Source of the DNA: an uncultured Chlorobiaceae bacterium
GTDB taxonomy: Bacteria; Bacteroidota; Chlorobiia; Chlorobiales; Chlorobiaceae
Direction of reading: 5' to 3'
Length of the DNA stretch: 64,000 nucleotides
Assembly (NCBI GenBank): GCA_903994525.1
Contig: CAJEXW010000008.1
Span: 27,783-91,782 of the forward strand
The notes under the pieces are model-generated. The model ran no database searches and was not told where the DNA came from. It saw only the letters and a list, made by a program, of their open reading frames with translations. Both the position numbers and the translations under genes were made by a program. Shown in pieces: positions 1-8,938 of the stretch. Every line of letters begins with the position of its first letter. Positions within the stretch are counted from its first letter, which is position 1.

Positions 1-1042
1 AGCCCAACTCATATCGAACTCCCACACCCAACGGTAGCAGACGCTTGATAGTCAAATAGCCGGTCTGAAACAGAATAGCCTCCAGATTAAGATTTTCAAG
101 GTCAAAACTGTTGACCAGAGACTCATTAACCCGCAGTCTATGCAACCTGGGAATAAAATAGCTGTTCTTTTTGATGAGATCAATCAGAAATTTTGGCGTT
201 CCTGTCTCGAACCAGTAGTTTTTGAACACACATTGGTTCTTGATAAAGAGCAGGATATCATAAGGATTATAAACACTGTCACCCAAAAAGTTATAGCCGT
301 TGTACCACCGTTTGACCTGCTCCATATCCATCCCTTCGAGATAAGGGGCAAAAGAGGTGTCGAGGTCAAGCTGGGTGTAACCACAAACATTGCCATAGTC
401 AGGGTTCAGGCTGATGTCTTCGATATTGTTCAGGCCGCTGAAGATCGACACCTTGGCGAATTTGCTCACCCCGGTGAGAAAGGCGAAGCGCAGATACTCA
501 TCATTCTCCTTGATTTTTGTGTAAAAGTTCCGCATTCCATTCCGAATGACCAGAGCCTCGGGGATATTCTCAATATTATCCAGAATCGGTTTGTCGTACT
601 CATCAATCAGGATGACCACCTTTTGATGATATTTCTCACAGGCTTTTTCGATTAATTCTGCGAAACACTGGTTGGGCTCCTCTTTCTCGTCGCAGAGAAT
701 ACCAAGCCGTTTCTGATTGTCATTCAGGATATAGAAAAGGTTTTTGCGAAGAGTTTCCCGACTGTCAATCCCGCCACTGAAACTTATTTTGATGACCGGA
801 TATTTCACCTCCCAGTTCCACTGCTCCTCAATCAAGAGCCCCCGGAACAACTCCCGATTTCCCTCAAAAATATTCTTCAGCGTATCAAGAAACAGGCTTT
901 TACCGAATCGCCGGGGCCTCGACAGAAAGACATATTGATAACTGTCAATCAGGCTTCGGGCAATCTCCGTTTTGTCGATGTAGAGATAATCACCCTCGAT
1001 TATTTTACTGAACGTCTGTATGCCCACCGGCAGCTTTTTCAT
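1..1042 (-). CDS. AAA-ATPase-like / DUF1703 protein (C-terminus cut by window edge)
   Basis: Reading the minus strand from an ATG at 1042, 347 codons stay open to the window edge, so the C-terminus is missing. The protein opens with MKKLPVGIQTFSKI and YIDKT, followed by a P-loop-like LSRPRRFGKS at about residues 38-47 and a Walker B-like VILIDEYDKP near residue 145. This layout is that of the AAA-ATPase_like (PF09820) family, which normally ends in a PD-(D/E)XK-type DUF1703 domain. A strong GGAGG lies 6 bases before the ATG. Members are multicopy and patchily distributed in Bacteroidetes and Chlorobi, and their cellular role is unknown. Family assignment is confident; the missing nuclease domain is inferred. 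Confidence 0.85.
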   Translation of the reverse strand, partial: MKKLPVGIQTFSKIIEGDYLYIDKTEIARSLIDSYQYVFLSRPRRFGKSLFLDTLKNIFEGNRELFRGLLIEEQWNWEVKYPVIKISFSGGIDSRETLRKNLFYILNDNQKRLGILCDEKEEPNQCFAELIEKACEKYHQKVVILIDEYDKPILDNIENIPEALVIRNGMRNFYTKIKENDEYLRFAFLTGVSKFAKVSIFSGLNNIEDISLNPDYGNVCGYTQLDLDTSFAPYLEGMDMEQVKRWYNGYNFLGDSVYNPYDILLFIKNQCVFKNYWFETGTPKFLIDLIKKNSYFIPRLHRLRVNESLVNSFDLENLNLEAILFQTGYLTIKRLLPLGVGVRYELG

Positions 1043-1202
1043 CGCCAACCTCCATTTAAAACATTGGCCCATCAAAGGCACCGTCTCCTCACCACAACGT
1101 CACACTTTTTTTACCTTCCACTGAAATATAAAACTTTTTGACAGCAAAACAGAGCGACAGACCAGATAGAACAAACAGAGCTTTTCAACCATTCCTGTTG
1201 AA

Positions 1203-1559
1203 TTGTTTCAGGACTATCCATCATGCCATCTCTATGGTATTGAAGAAATAAGGGAAGATACGGCATCATATCTCATCGAGGATGGCAAACAGCGCATCAT
1301 TTTTGTCGCCCCCAAAGGTATTCGCTACCTTGCCTCCAACGACACCAAGATCCAGTTTCACGAAACCATTAAAGAGATTGAGCATCGCCTCAATGACCCA
1401 GAGGTGAGCCTCGAATCCTTTATCGTCTCAAACACCTCATCCGAAATCATGAGCCTCCAATGGAATATGGCAAAGCCACAGATGCAGCAACGCAATATCC
1501 TCTTTCAGGAAGAGGACAAAGATCGTTATCTTGCCAAAATGTTAAACTTTGAACCTTGA
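1203..1559 (+). CDS. hypothetical protein, possibly a gene remnant
   Basis: This is an open frame of 118 codons with no ATG near its 5' end; the only usable start is TTG at 1203. The frame stays open upstream to a TAG at 1167. The product is hydrophilic, without signal peptide or membrane segment, and I recognise no domain. It ends 25 bases before the start of the alkene reductase gene. Lack of a ribosome binding site and of a good start suggests either a degraded gene whose 5' end was lost or a chance frame. Codon use looks protein-like (few rare codons, acidic and basic residues mixed), so I keep it with low confidence. Confidence 0.35.
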   Translation: MFQDYPSCHLYGIEEIREDTASYLIEDGKQRIIFVAPKGIRYLASNDTKIQFHETIKEIEHRLNDPEVSLESFIVSNTSSEIMSLQWNMAKPQMQQRNILFQEEDKDRYLAKMLNFEP

Positions 1560-1584
1560 ACAAAACATACTAAACGACGACACC

Positions 1585-2661
1585 ATGTCATTACTCTACA
1601 CCCCGGCCACTCTTGGTGTGCTCGCCTTACAGAACCGTATGGTCATGGCTCCGATGACGCGCGGTCGTGCCCCTGGCAACATTCCCAATGCGCTCATGGT
1701 CGACTATTATGCCCAACGCGGAACGGCAGGGCTTATCATTACCGAGGGGGTATCTCCCTCTCCGAATGGTTTGGGCTATGCACGCATACCGGGCATCTTC
1801 TCCCCGGCCCAGGTTGAGGGGTGGAAAGCCACGACCGAAGCGGTGCACAAGGAGGGAGCAAAGATATTTCTGCAGATCATGCACAGCGGGCGAATTTCTC
1901 ATCCTCTGAATATGCCGGACGGATCTCGCGTCATAGCACCTTCAGCCGTCGCCGCTTCGGGTGAAACCTATACAGATGACGGTGGCATGAAGCCTTTTCC
2001 GGTTCCGGAGGCGATGATTCTGGAGGATATCAACGCTACGGCTGCCGAGTATGTTCAGGCAGCAAAAAATGCCGTTGCAGCAGGGTTTGACGGCATTGAA
2101 CTGCATGGAGCAAACGGCTATCTCCTTGAACAGTTCCTTCGTCCGAATTCGAACCTTCGCACGGACAGTTATGGCGGTTCAATTGAAAACCGCGCACGCT
2201 TTGTACTTGAAGTGCTCAATGCCGTGATTGCGGCGATTGGCAAAGAGAGGGTTGGCATCCGGCTATCTCCCTTCGGTGTCTTCAACGACATGCCGCTCTA
2301 CGACAGCATGGAGGAGGATTACACCTGGCTGGCCCAACAGCTCAATTTTGCCGCTCCGGCGTACATTCATCTTGTGGACCACTCGTCAATGGGTGCGCCA
2401 ATCGTGCCCGACAGCATGAAGGCGACCTTCCGCAACACCTTCAAGGGAACCCTGATTCTTTCGGGAGGTTACGATGCCGGGCGGGCTGAACGCGATCTGG
2501 CAGAGGGAAAAGGTGACCTCATTGCCATTGGCATGGGATTTCTTGCCAATCCCGACCTTGTCAAACGATGGAAAACCGGTGCCCCCCTGAACGCTCCAGA
2601 TATGGAGGCGTTGTATACTCCGGGGCCAAAGGGATATACGGACTATCCTGTGCTGGAGTGA
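1585..2661 (+). CDS. Old Yellow Enzyme family alkene reductase (NADH:flavin oxidoreductase)
   Basis: The 358-residue product matches FMN-dependent ene-reductases of the NemA/OYE class, which reduce activated C=C bonds with NAD(P)H in the cytoplasm. Visible hallmarks are the N-terminal LYTPATLG and MAPMTRGRA segments, the HGANGYLLEQFLRP block with the substrate-proximal residues, the DSYGGSIENRARF block, and the C-terminal GMGFLANPDL phosphate-binding segment. Length is normal for the family. I chose the ATG at 1585 because family members start just before LYTPA; an earlier in-frame start at 1549 would add twelve unlikely residues. Natural substrate is unknown; xenobiotic or electrophile detoxification is the usual suggestion. 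Confidence 0.93.
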   Translation: MSLLYTPATLGVLALQNRMVMAPMTRGRAPGNIPNALMVDYYAQRGTAGLIITEGVSPSPNGLGYARIPGIFSPAQVEGWKATTEAVHKEGAKIFLQIMHSGRISHPLNMPDGSRVIAPSAVAASGETYTDDGGMKPFPVPEAMILEDINATAAEYVQAAKNAVAAGFDGIELHGANGYLLEQFLRPNSNLRTDSYGGSIENRARFVLEVLNAVIAAIGKERVGIRLSPFGVFNDMPLYDSMEEDYTWLAQQLNFAAPAYIHLVDHSSMGAPIVPDSMKATFRNTFKGTLILSGGYDAGRAERDLAEGKGDLIAIGMGFLANPDLVKRWKTGAPLNAPDMEALYTPGPKGYTDYPVLE

Positions 2662-2701
2662 TGTTGTTGCATAGTGAACCTTTTCTTGATGATTAAAAAT
2701 T

Positions 2702-3289
2702 ATGATAAATGAACGTCTGTTGCTGAAACTTCTGCTGGCTCTTTTTTCGGGCCTCATTGCCGCTGAGCTGCTCGTGGTTGCGCTGTTTGGTTTCCGGCTT
2801 GAGCTGATGCTCTTCTGCTTCATTCTTGCGGCTGCTCTCACGGGGATTCTTGTGGTGGTGCGGCTGTTGGGGCAGCAACGGTCGGACATTGACTCTGTCT
2901 CTGCCCGCCGCGTCAAGGCCAAACGTTCCGATGTGATGCGCGATCGCCTCAAGGATTATGGGGTGGATGAGGAGTTTCTTGGTGGTAGCGGCGTTGCATG
3001 GGCGACAGACGATGTTCGGGATTCGCCGAAGCCTGATGGTCGGAAAGCTGGTGATGTGGTGGTGGAAGCCTCTGCGCTGGAAGGGCACTCTATGGAGAGG
3101 GAGAGCTTTGATGAGTATATTCATCGCTGCATGAATGGTGGTGGTGAGGATCTCGATTGCGCAGATGGCTTGTCGGTAGAACTCGGCAGTGCGGCTCGTT
3201 CCACTGGCATCGGCACTCCTCCTGAGGATTTTTCCCACGATCCGAAATCTGCCATTTCAAGGCTCAAGAGAGCAGGAGAAAAGTCATGA
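2702..3289 (+). CDS. hypothetical membrane protein with two N-terminal TM segments
   Basis: The 195-residue product has two hydrophobic segments close together (about residues 6-28 and 33-54), forming a membrane hairpin. A long hydrophilic and probably disordered cytoplasmic tail follows. I recognise no domain. Its stop overlaps the start of the downstream SpoU methyltransferase gene as ATGA, which implies translational coupling and an operon. The tail is rich in Gly, Asp and Ser, with no cysteine pairs or catalytic-looking motifs except a CADG segment. Function cannot be assigned. Confidence 0.7.
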   Translation: MINERLLLKLLLALFSGLIAAELLVVALFGFRLELMLFCFILAAALTGILVVVRLLGQQRSDIDSVSARRVKAKRSDVMRDRLKDYGVDEEFLGGSGVAWATDDVRDSPKPDGRKAGDVVVEASALEGHSMERESFDEYIHRCMNGGGEDLDCADGLSVELGSAARSTGIGTPPEDFSHDPKSAISRLKRAGEKS

Positions 3290-4077
3290 ATCTGCCAGCT
3301 TTAAGCAAGGCAAAGCTACGGCAGTTTGTGAAGCTTCACCAGAAAAAGTTCAGGGATTCGGAGGGGCTTTTTCTGGCCGAGGGGCTTCGGACGGTCAGGG
3401 AGCTTTGTCAAAGTCTGCCGGAAGAAAAGATGCTGGTTGCCTTGTTGATCAGGGAGGGTGAAGCTGAGAAGGCCCTTTTTGCGCAGGCGTACCGGGGAAA
3501 ACTGTTTTCTGTTACCGAAAAAGAGTGCGATCAACTTGCTGGGACTACGGTATCGCAAGGGGTGTTCGGCGTTTTTCGTCAGCAGCAATCCTCCTGGGTT
3601 GGCGCGGTAGAAAAGCCCGGTCGATCACTCATTATAGCTCTTGATGATCTTCAGGATCCCGGCAATGTTGGCACCATCATCAGAACAGCGGCCTGGTTCG
3701 GTGCTGATGCCATGATTTGCAGTGCTGGAACTGCTGACCGCTACAATGCAAAGGTGGTACGTTCCTGTGCAGGAAGCCTCTATGCTCTGCCCCATTATAG
3801 TGTAGAAAACCTCTGTCAGGAGCTTGAGAGAGTTAAAAAACAGGGCTATACTGTTCTCTGTTCATCGCTTGATGGCAAGGATTTCAGGGAGTGCACACCA
3901 TGGCCTGAAAAAGTTGTGCTGGTAATCGGTAATGAAGCCAATGGTATCAGCGAACCGGTACTGGCGTTTGCTGACCGGCTGGTGCGGATACCTCATGCAG
4001 GCGGAGCTGTCAGGGTCGAGTCACTCAACGCTTCGGTCTCCGCCGCCATTCTGATGGAGCGGCTGATGCTTGGGTGA
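3286..4077 (+). CDS. TrmH/SpoU family RNA 2'-O-methyltransferase
   Basis: The product (263 residues) has the SPOUT arrangement: an N-terminal substrate-binding domain beginning LPALSKAKLRQFVKLHQKKF, then the knotted SpoU catalytic domain. The three SpoU motifs are visible: LDDLQDPGNVGTIIRTA (motif 1), VVLVIGNEANGIS (motif 2), and IPHAGGAVRVESLNASVSAA (motif 3). The enzyme should transfer a methyl group from AdoMet to a ribose 2'-OH of rRNA or tRNA. The exact target (RlmB-like or other) cannot be read from sequence. It overlaps the preceding membrane protein gene by four bases. Confidence 0.93.
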   Translation: MNLPALSKAKLRQFVKLHQKKFRDSEGLFLAEGLRTVRELCQSLPEEKMLVALLIREGEAEKALFAQAYRGKLFSVTEKECDQLAGTTVSQGVFGVFRQQQSSWVGAVEKPGRSLIIALDDLQDPGNVGTIIRTAAWFGADAMICSAGTADRYNAKVVRSCAGSLYALPHYSVENLCQELERVKKQGYTVLCSSLDGKDFRECTPWPEKVVLVIGNEANGISEPVLAFADRLVRIPHAGGAVRVESLNASVSAAILMERLMLG

Positions 4078-4081
4078 TGTT

Positions 4082-4837
4082 TTATGCGCCATCTCCGTCA
4101 ATGTTCATGGTCGTATGCAGATGCACCGGTTTTGCGCCTCTCTTCCGCAGGCGGATGTTCAGCATTTCAACGGAGATGGAGAAGGTCATGGCGAAGTAGA
4201 TGTATCCTTTGGGAATTTCAAATCCAACCCCCTCAGCAAGCAGGGTGACGCCGACAAGGATCAGAAAGCTGAGAGCCAGCATCTTGATTGTCGGATGCTC
4301 TTCCACAAAATCGCTGATTGCTCTGGCCCCAAGCATCATAATGCCGATTGATATCATGATAGCGATAATCATCACCTGCACCTCTTTGGCAAGCCCAACG
4401 GCTGTAATGACCGAATCAAGTGAAAAGACAATATCAATCACCGCAATCTGCAGCATGGTAAGGATAAACGTGCTGCCTGATTTTTCCTGTTGTGCCTCCT
4501 CCTCACCTTCAAGGCTCTGGTGAATCTCCTGGGTGCTTTTGGCAAGCAGAAAGAGCCCTCCTCCCAGCAGAATAAGGTCGCGCCCCGAAAAGGTGTGGCT
4601 GAGCAGGGTAAAGAGTCCGTTGGTCAAACTCATCACCCATGTTATGGAGAGCAGAAGTGCGATGCGTGTCAACATGGCCAGCCCGAGGCCAATGACCCGC
4701 CCCTTGCCCTGCTGTTCTTTCGGCAGGCGGCTGACGATAATGGAGATAAAAATAATATTGTCGATACCGAGAACTATCTCCAAAGCAGTCAGAGTCGCCA
4801 GGGCAATCCACGCTTCCGGTTGTGTCATCCATTCCAT
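4082..4837 (-). CDS. TerC family integral membrane protein
   Basis: This is a 251-residue polytopic protein with the TerC signature: LEIVLGIDNIIFISII near the N-terminus and IVFSLDSVITAVGL in the second half, both with the conserved acidic residues inside membrane helices. About seven hydrophobic segments are visible. Family members (YgdQ/YkoY-like) are linked to metal homeostasis, often manganese, and to tellurite resistance by name only. I set the start at the ATG at 4837 (MEWMTQPEAW), which matches the usual TerC N-terminus; the upstream TTG at 4858 is less likely. The gene converges with the methyltransferase gene and leaves four bases between stops. Confidence 0.9.
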   Translation of the reverse strand: MEWMTQPEAWIALATLTALEIVLGIDNIIFISIIVSRLPKEQQGKGRVIGLGLAMLTRIALLLSITWVMSLTNGLFTLLSHTFSGRDLILLGGGLFLLAKSTQEIHQSLEGEEEAQQEKSGSTFILTMLQIAVIDIVFSLDSVITAVGLAKEVQVMIIAIMISIGIMMLGARAISDFVEEHPTIKMLALSFLILVGVTLLAEGVGFEIPKGYIYFAMTFSISVEMLNIRLRKRGAKPVHLHTTMNIDGDGA

Positions 4838-5010
4838 AGAGCAAGCAGATAAAGGCAAATTTTGTAACGGAATTTATTCTGTCGAGTAATGTACTGAACA
4901 GATGACAGCCTGCCAAAATCCTCTGTTTCAATTGAGCTGCTTTTTACCGTACATTGAAAAGAGATCGTTCATGCTGATGAACAATTGACGAATAATGTAG
5001 CGCGTATCTC

Positions 5011-6399
5011 ATGCAAACTGATCACCTGTTTCCAGAACTGGCGCTGTTGAGAGAGACCTTTCAACAGGGTATTACCCGCGATCCGGGCTGGAGGCGAACG
5101 CAGTTGCGTGCGCTTGAAGCTTTTCTTGTTGAACGTGAAGCGGAGATTGCTGCAGTGCTGTACGATGATTTAAGAAAATCATCAACAGAGGTATTTTTAA
5201 CTGAAACCGGCTATCTTAGGGGGGAGATCCGTTTTGCCCTGCGCCATCTCAAATCCTGGATGAAGCCGCACCGGGTTAAAGTTCCTCTTCTTTATCAGCC
5301 AGCGAAAGCCTTTTATTCCGCTGAACCTTATGGAGTTGTGCTTGTTGTCGGGGCGTGGAACTATCCGCTTCAACTCTGTCTGGAGCCACTGATCAGTGCC
5401 ATTGCGGCGGGGAACTGTGCCGTCATCAAACCCTCAGAGTTTGCGCCGCAAACCTCTGCGCTTCTAAAAAAAGGGCTGGGCCACTATCTTGAACCCACGG
5501 CTTTTTGTGTTGTTGAGGGGGGCGTTGAGGAGGCAAAAGCTCTCCTTCAGCATCGCTTCGACTATATTTTTTATACCGGTAGTCAGGTAATAGGACGGGA
5601 GGTTATGTCTGCTGCGGCAAGGCATCTCACACCGTTGACGATTGAGCTTGGTGGGAAATGCCCCTGTATTGTTGATGAGCACTCCGACATCCGTGTGGCA
5701 GGACGCAGGATTGTCTGGGCCAAGTTTTTGAACGCGGGCCAGACCTGCCTTGCGCCAGATTATGTGCTCGTGCATCATCGGCGGGAGCAGGAGCTTTTAG
5801 AATCGATGCAGGAGGCACTTGTCGCATTTTATGGTGACGACCCCGGCAAGAGTCCGGATTATCCCCGTATTGTCAATGAGCATCATGTCAGACGGCTGGA
5901 GAGGTTGTTGCAGGGTTCTTTGGTCTTGAGCGGCGGCGGTTCTGACGTTGGCGATCGGTACGTTGCTCCAACCATTCTAACCGGAGTCACCCATGCATCG
6001 CCAGTGATGCAAGAGGAGATATTTGGCCCCCTTTTACCGGTTATCCCTTATACAGAGCTTGATGAGGCGCTTGCAACTATCCGCTACAGAGCCGAGCCGC
6101 TGGCGATCTATCTCTTTTCCTCTGAACGGGATGTGCAGCAGCGAGTTCTTCGTGGCACTCGTTCCGGTGCTCTCTGTATTAATGATCTTCTTGTTCAGGG
6201 AGCCGTGCATGGCCTTCCTTTCGGCGGGATAGGGGGAAGCGGGTTTGGCATCTGTCATGGCCAAAGAGGGTTCGAGACTTTTTCCATGCAGCGCAGTGTG
6301 CTTCACCGGGCACTTTCTCCCGACCCTGATACAAGATATCCTCCTTACAGCAGCACAAAGTTTGCCATTCTTAAGTGGCTGATGAACTGGACGGGATAA
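5011..6399 (+). CDS. NAD(P)-dependent aldehyde dehydrogenase (class 3-like)
   Basis: The 462-residue product belongs to the aldehyde dehydrogenase superfamily and most resembles the short class 3 / fatty aldehyde branch (no N-terminal extension, EPYGVVLVVGAWNYP cofactor segment). The general base Glu212 lies in IELGGKCPC and the catalytic Cys246 in NAGQTCLAPDY. EEIFGPLLPV and PFGGIGGSGFG complete the signature. It oxidises aldehydes to acids using NAD or NADP, and in this branch often long-chain or chlorophyll-tail-derived aldehydes. The gene stands alone between a divergent terC and an outer membrane protein gene. Substrate is inferred only from family. Confidence 0.92.
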   Translation: MQTDHLFPELALLRETFQQGITRDPGWRRTQLRALEAFLVEREAEIAAVLYDDLRKSSTEVFLTETGYLRGEIRFALRHLKSWMKPHRVKVPLLYQPAKAFYSAEPYGVVLVVGAWNYPLQLCLEPLISAIAAGNCAVIKPSEFAPQTSALLKKGLGHYLEPTAFCVVEGGVEEAKALLQHRFDYIFYTGSQVIGREVMSAAARHLTPLTIELGGKCPCIVDEHSDIRVAGRRIVWAKFLNAGQTCLAPDYVLVHHRREQELLESMQEALVAFYGDDPGKSPDYPRIVNEHHVRRLERLLQGSLVLSGGGSDVGDRYVAPTILTGVTHASPVMQEEIFGPLLPVIPYTELDEALATIRYRAEPLAIYLFSSERDVQQRVLRGTRSGALCINDLLVQGAVHGLPFGGIGGSGFGICHGQRGFETFSMQRSVLHRALSPDPDTRYPPYSSTKFAILKWLMNWTG

Positions 6400-6423
6400 T
6401 ATCCTCTGTTAGCGCAGAGGATA
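6400..6423. terminator. hairpin after the aldehyde dehydrogenase gene
   Basis: A perfect 9-bp stem (TATCCTCTG / CAGAGGATA) with a 6-base loop starts right after the stop codon. There is no T-run behind it on the plus strand, so it is a weak or Rho-assisted terminator, or an mRNA 3'-end stabiliser. Confidence 0.4.
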
Positions 6424-6527
6424 AACAGGGGTGTGTGGCTTGGTCGTATTCCCCTAATATGTTAACTTTAATCATAGAGCTACAGGAAAGGGTTTTCTCA
6501 AATAATGGTTGAAAAAAAGAGGCAGTC

Positions 6528-7088
6528 ATGAAAAAAAGAGTTGCAGGGTTTCTTGTTGGATGTATTGCGTTGGCGTTTTCTCTTCCTTCAGTTACCGTTG
6601 CCATGCCCTATGTAAGAGGATCAGTTGGTTTGGCATCAATGGGTACAGATTCGAACATTGCCGCCGGATCTTATGATTCCGGTTATGGTTTTACTGGCGC
6701 AATCGGCACTGATGGTGGTAAATATCGGGTTGAGCTTGAAATGGCGCACCAGAAAAATGGGGTAAAATCTGCTGCTGATGATCTCTCAATAACCAGCTAC
6801 ATGGCAAATTACTATTTTGATCTTGTGGTTCCAGTGGTTGCCATCAAGCCTTATGTTTCGGCAGGTGCCGGTTTGGGGAATATTGAAAAGAATAACGGTC
6901 TCGGCGGGATATCCACTGACCGGGTGTTTGCCTGGCAGATTGGTGCCGGGGCAGGTTTTACGGTTGCTCCTTTTGTAACCCTCGACCTTCAGTATCGTCG
7001 TTTGGGAAGCTCGTCACCCGAGTTGGCCGGACAGAAGTATAGTATTGGCTCAAACAACGTGACTGTTGGTTTGAGAGTAGGGCTGTAA
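6528..7088 (+). CDS. outer membrane beta-barrel protein
   Basis: The 186-residue protein starts with a clear signal peptide (MKKRVAGFLVGCIALAF, cleavage likely near the PSVTVAM segment). It continues as alternating aromatic/hydrophobic strands typical of a small eight-stranded barrel (OmpA-like or opacity family). Strand-like repeats such as YVRGSVGLASMG, YGFTGAIGTDGGKYRVELEM and VTLDLQYRRLG are visible, and the chain ends in a hydrophobic strand, NNVTVGLRVGL. The mature barrel would sit in the outer membrane. Ligand and role are unknown. A GAGGCAG ribosome binding site precedes the ATG. Confidence 0.85.
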   Translation: MKKRVAGFLVGCIALAFSLPSVTVAMPYVRGSVGLASMGTDSNIAAGSYDSGYGFTGAIGTDGGKYRVELEMAHQKNGVKSAADDLSITSYMANYYFDLVVPVVAIKPYVSAGAGLGNIEKNNGLGGISTDRVFAWQIGAGAGFTVAPFVTLDLQYRRLGSSSPELAGQKYSIGSNNVTVGLRVGL

Positions 7089-7150
7089 CCGGAAGGTGTA
7101 CACGTTGTTTTGACCTCTTGTCATTAACTCTTTAAACAGGGGAGGTTGTT

Positions 7151-7621
7151 ATGCCTATTCGCAAGTTGAGGCAGTTTCTTGACAGCCATGGCGTACGGTA
7201 TTTTGTTTTCAGCCACTCTCCCGCCTATACTGCGCAGGAGATTGCTGCATCGGCTCATGTTCCCGGCAAAGAGCTTGCCAAAACCGTTGTTGTGACGATT
7301 GCGGGCAAGATGGCCATGGTGGTTTTGCCCGCATCCCGTCAACTTGATTTTACTCGTCTTCGGCAATTTGCCGGAACGGAGGAGGTTGAGCTGGCCAGCG
7401 AAAGAGAGTTTGTTGATCTTTTTCCTGAGTGTGAAATTGGTGCCATGCCTCCCTTTGGCAACCTCTATGGTATGGAGGTCTATGTCTCCGAGGAGCTTGA
7501 GGATGATGATGATATAGCATTCAATGCCGGAGCCCATACTGAGCTTTTGCGACTCTCCTACGATAGTTTTAAAAGCCTGGTTCATCCAAAGGTTGCTCGC
7601 CTCTCTCTTGATGTCAAATGA
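7151..7621 (+). CDS. YbaK/aminoacyl-tRNA deacylase domain protein
   Basis: The product (156 residues) fits the YbaK/ProX/INS editing domain. Visible features are the conserved Lys in KELAKTVVV, the MVVLPASRQLD segment, a GAMPPFG loop, and the C-terminal FNAGAHTELLRLSYDSF block typical of free-standing trans-editing deacylases. Such proteins hydrolyse mischarged aminoacyl-tRNA, commonly Ala-tRNA(Pro) or Cys-tRNA(Pro), in the cytoplasm. Preceded by GGGGAGG eight bases before the ATG. Specificity cannot be decided from sequence. Confidence 0.88.
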   Translation: MPIRKLRQFLDSHGVRYFVFSHSPAYTAQEIAASAHVPGKELAKTVVVTIAGKMAMVVLPASRQLDFTRLRQFAGTEEVELASEREFVDLFPECEIGAMPPFGNLYGMEVYVSEELEDDDDIAFNAGAHTELLRLSYDSFKSLVHPKVARLSLDVK

Positions 7622-7754
7622 ATTTGGCCGAAATAATGGCTTTTTCAAGGGAAATGTTATTTTTTTGCACGTCACTGCCAATCCCGGAGGAGAGAGGTGT
7701 TGTGCGTTTGGGGGTGTCGAAGCTGATCCTGTCTCTTTTGTATCTGGCCATCTT

Positions 7755-8922
7755 ATGAAAATTGCCTTATATACGGGTACTTATGTCAGGGATAAGGACG
7801 GAGCGGTTAAATCGGTTTATCAACTGGTCTCATCCTTCAGGAAAAACGGATACCAAGTTGCGGTGTGGTCTCCTGATCTCTGTTTGAATGATGATCACGA
7901 CGGTATCGTTGTGAACCCTGTGCCATCGGTGCCTCTGCCTCTCTATCCTGACTATAAACTTGGTTTTTTCACCAATGACACCTGTCGTCAGCTTGACGAT
8001 TTTGCTCCTGATATTCTTCATATTTCTACCCCTGATGTCGTTGGACGGGAGTTTCTCCTTTATGCCGGCAAAAATAATATTCCTGTAGCCTCCTCCTTTC
8101 ATACTGACTTCCCTGCCTATTTTCGTTATTATCATCTCGGTTTTGCGGCGGGTCTTGCCTGGCGTTATCTTGCCTGGTTTTATAACAATTGTACCATTGT
8201 CTTTGCTCCGAATGAGGGTGTCAGGTTACAGCTTGCTGCCCATCATGTCCGCAATGTTGAGATTTGGTCAAGGGGGGTGGACAAGGAGCTTTTTGATCCA
8301 TCCCGTCGATCAGATCAGGTTCGCTCATCCTGGGGCGCTGTTGGTAAGATGGTGATTGTGTATGTCGGGCGGTTTGTGGTTTACAAGGATATTGAGGTGG
8401 TGATGCGGATTTACGATCGTTTTATGCTGGGTGAATATGCCGATAAGGTACAATTTGTGATGATTGGTTCCGGCCCTGGTGACGAGGAGATGAAACGCAG
8501 AATGCCAAAAGCCTGTTTTACCGGTTACCTGACAGGCGAGGAGCTTCCTGTGGCTTATGCCAGCAGTGATATTTTTCTCTTTCCATCAACGACTGAGGCG
8601 TTTTGCAATGTTGCGCTGGAGGCGCTTGCTTCAGGGTTGCCGGTGGTGGTGTCAGATGCCGGTGGCTGCAGGGATGTTGTTGGTCGGTCAGGGGGGGGGG
8701 CTGGTGGCCCGTGAGGGCAAAAGTGAAGATTTTTACTGCAAGTGCCTTGCCTTGCTTGGTGATTCGGAGCAATACAGGGTGTTGCAGGCCAACGGCCTTG
8801 CTTTTGCTGAAGCGCAATCGTGGTCGGTGGTCAATGCTGCTGTGATTGAACGATACAAAACGATGGTGAAGTGCGCCGAAGGTGGTGTCGGGGATCTTGA
8901 GAGGCTTGTCAATTGCGGTTGA
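7755..8922 (+). CDS. family 4 glycosyltransferase, frameshifted at a poly-G tract
   Basis: From the ATG at 7755 the frame encodes a GT-B fold transferase: KIALYTGTYVRDKDGAVKS at the N-terminus, the acceptor loop SSFHTDFPAYF, the donor-binding FPSTTEAFCNVALEALASG with the EX7E motif, then VVSDAGGCRDVV. At a run of ten G (8691-8700) the frame shifts and stops at 8714. The remaining C-terminal helix (GLVAREGKSEDFYCKC onward) continues in the next frame to 8922. Nine G would join them in one 388-residue enzyme resembling SQDG or mannosyl transferases. Either a phase-variable gene, slippage-corrected expression, or an assembly error. It is followed 16 bases later by gnd. Confidence 0.85.
8691..8700 (+). 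repeat. homopolymer tract of ten G
   Basis: Ten consecutive G within the glycosyltransferase reading frame, exactly where the frame switches. It is a candidate slipped-strand contingency tract. Confidence 0.9.
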
Positions 8923-8938
8923 GTGTGTTGAAACTACT

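Noticed and set aside
184..396. Plus- and minus-strand frames of 60-170 codons inside 1-1042
   Set aside because: They are shadows of the AAA-ATPase-like gene that runs off the window edge on the minus strand.
6400..6423. Small regulatory RNA from the perfect hairpin
   Set aside because: No promoter or T-run; a simple 3'-end hairpin is enough to explain it.
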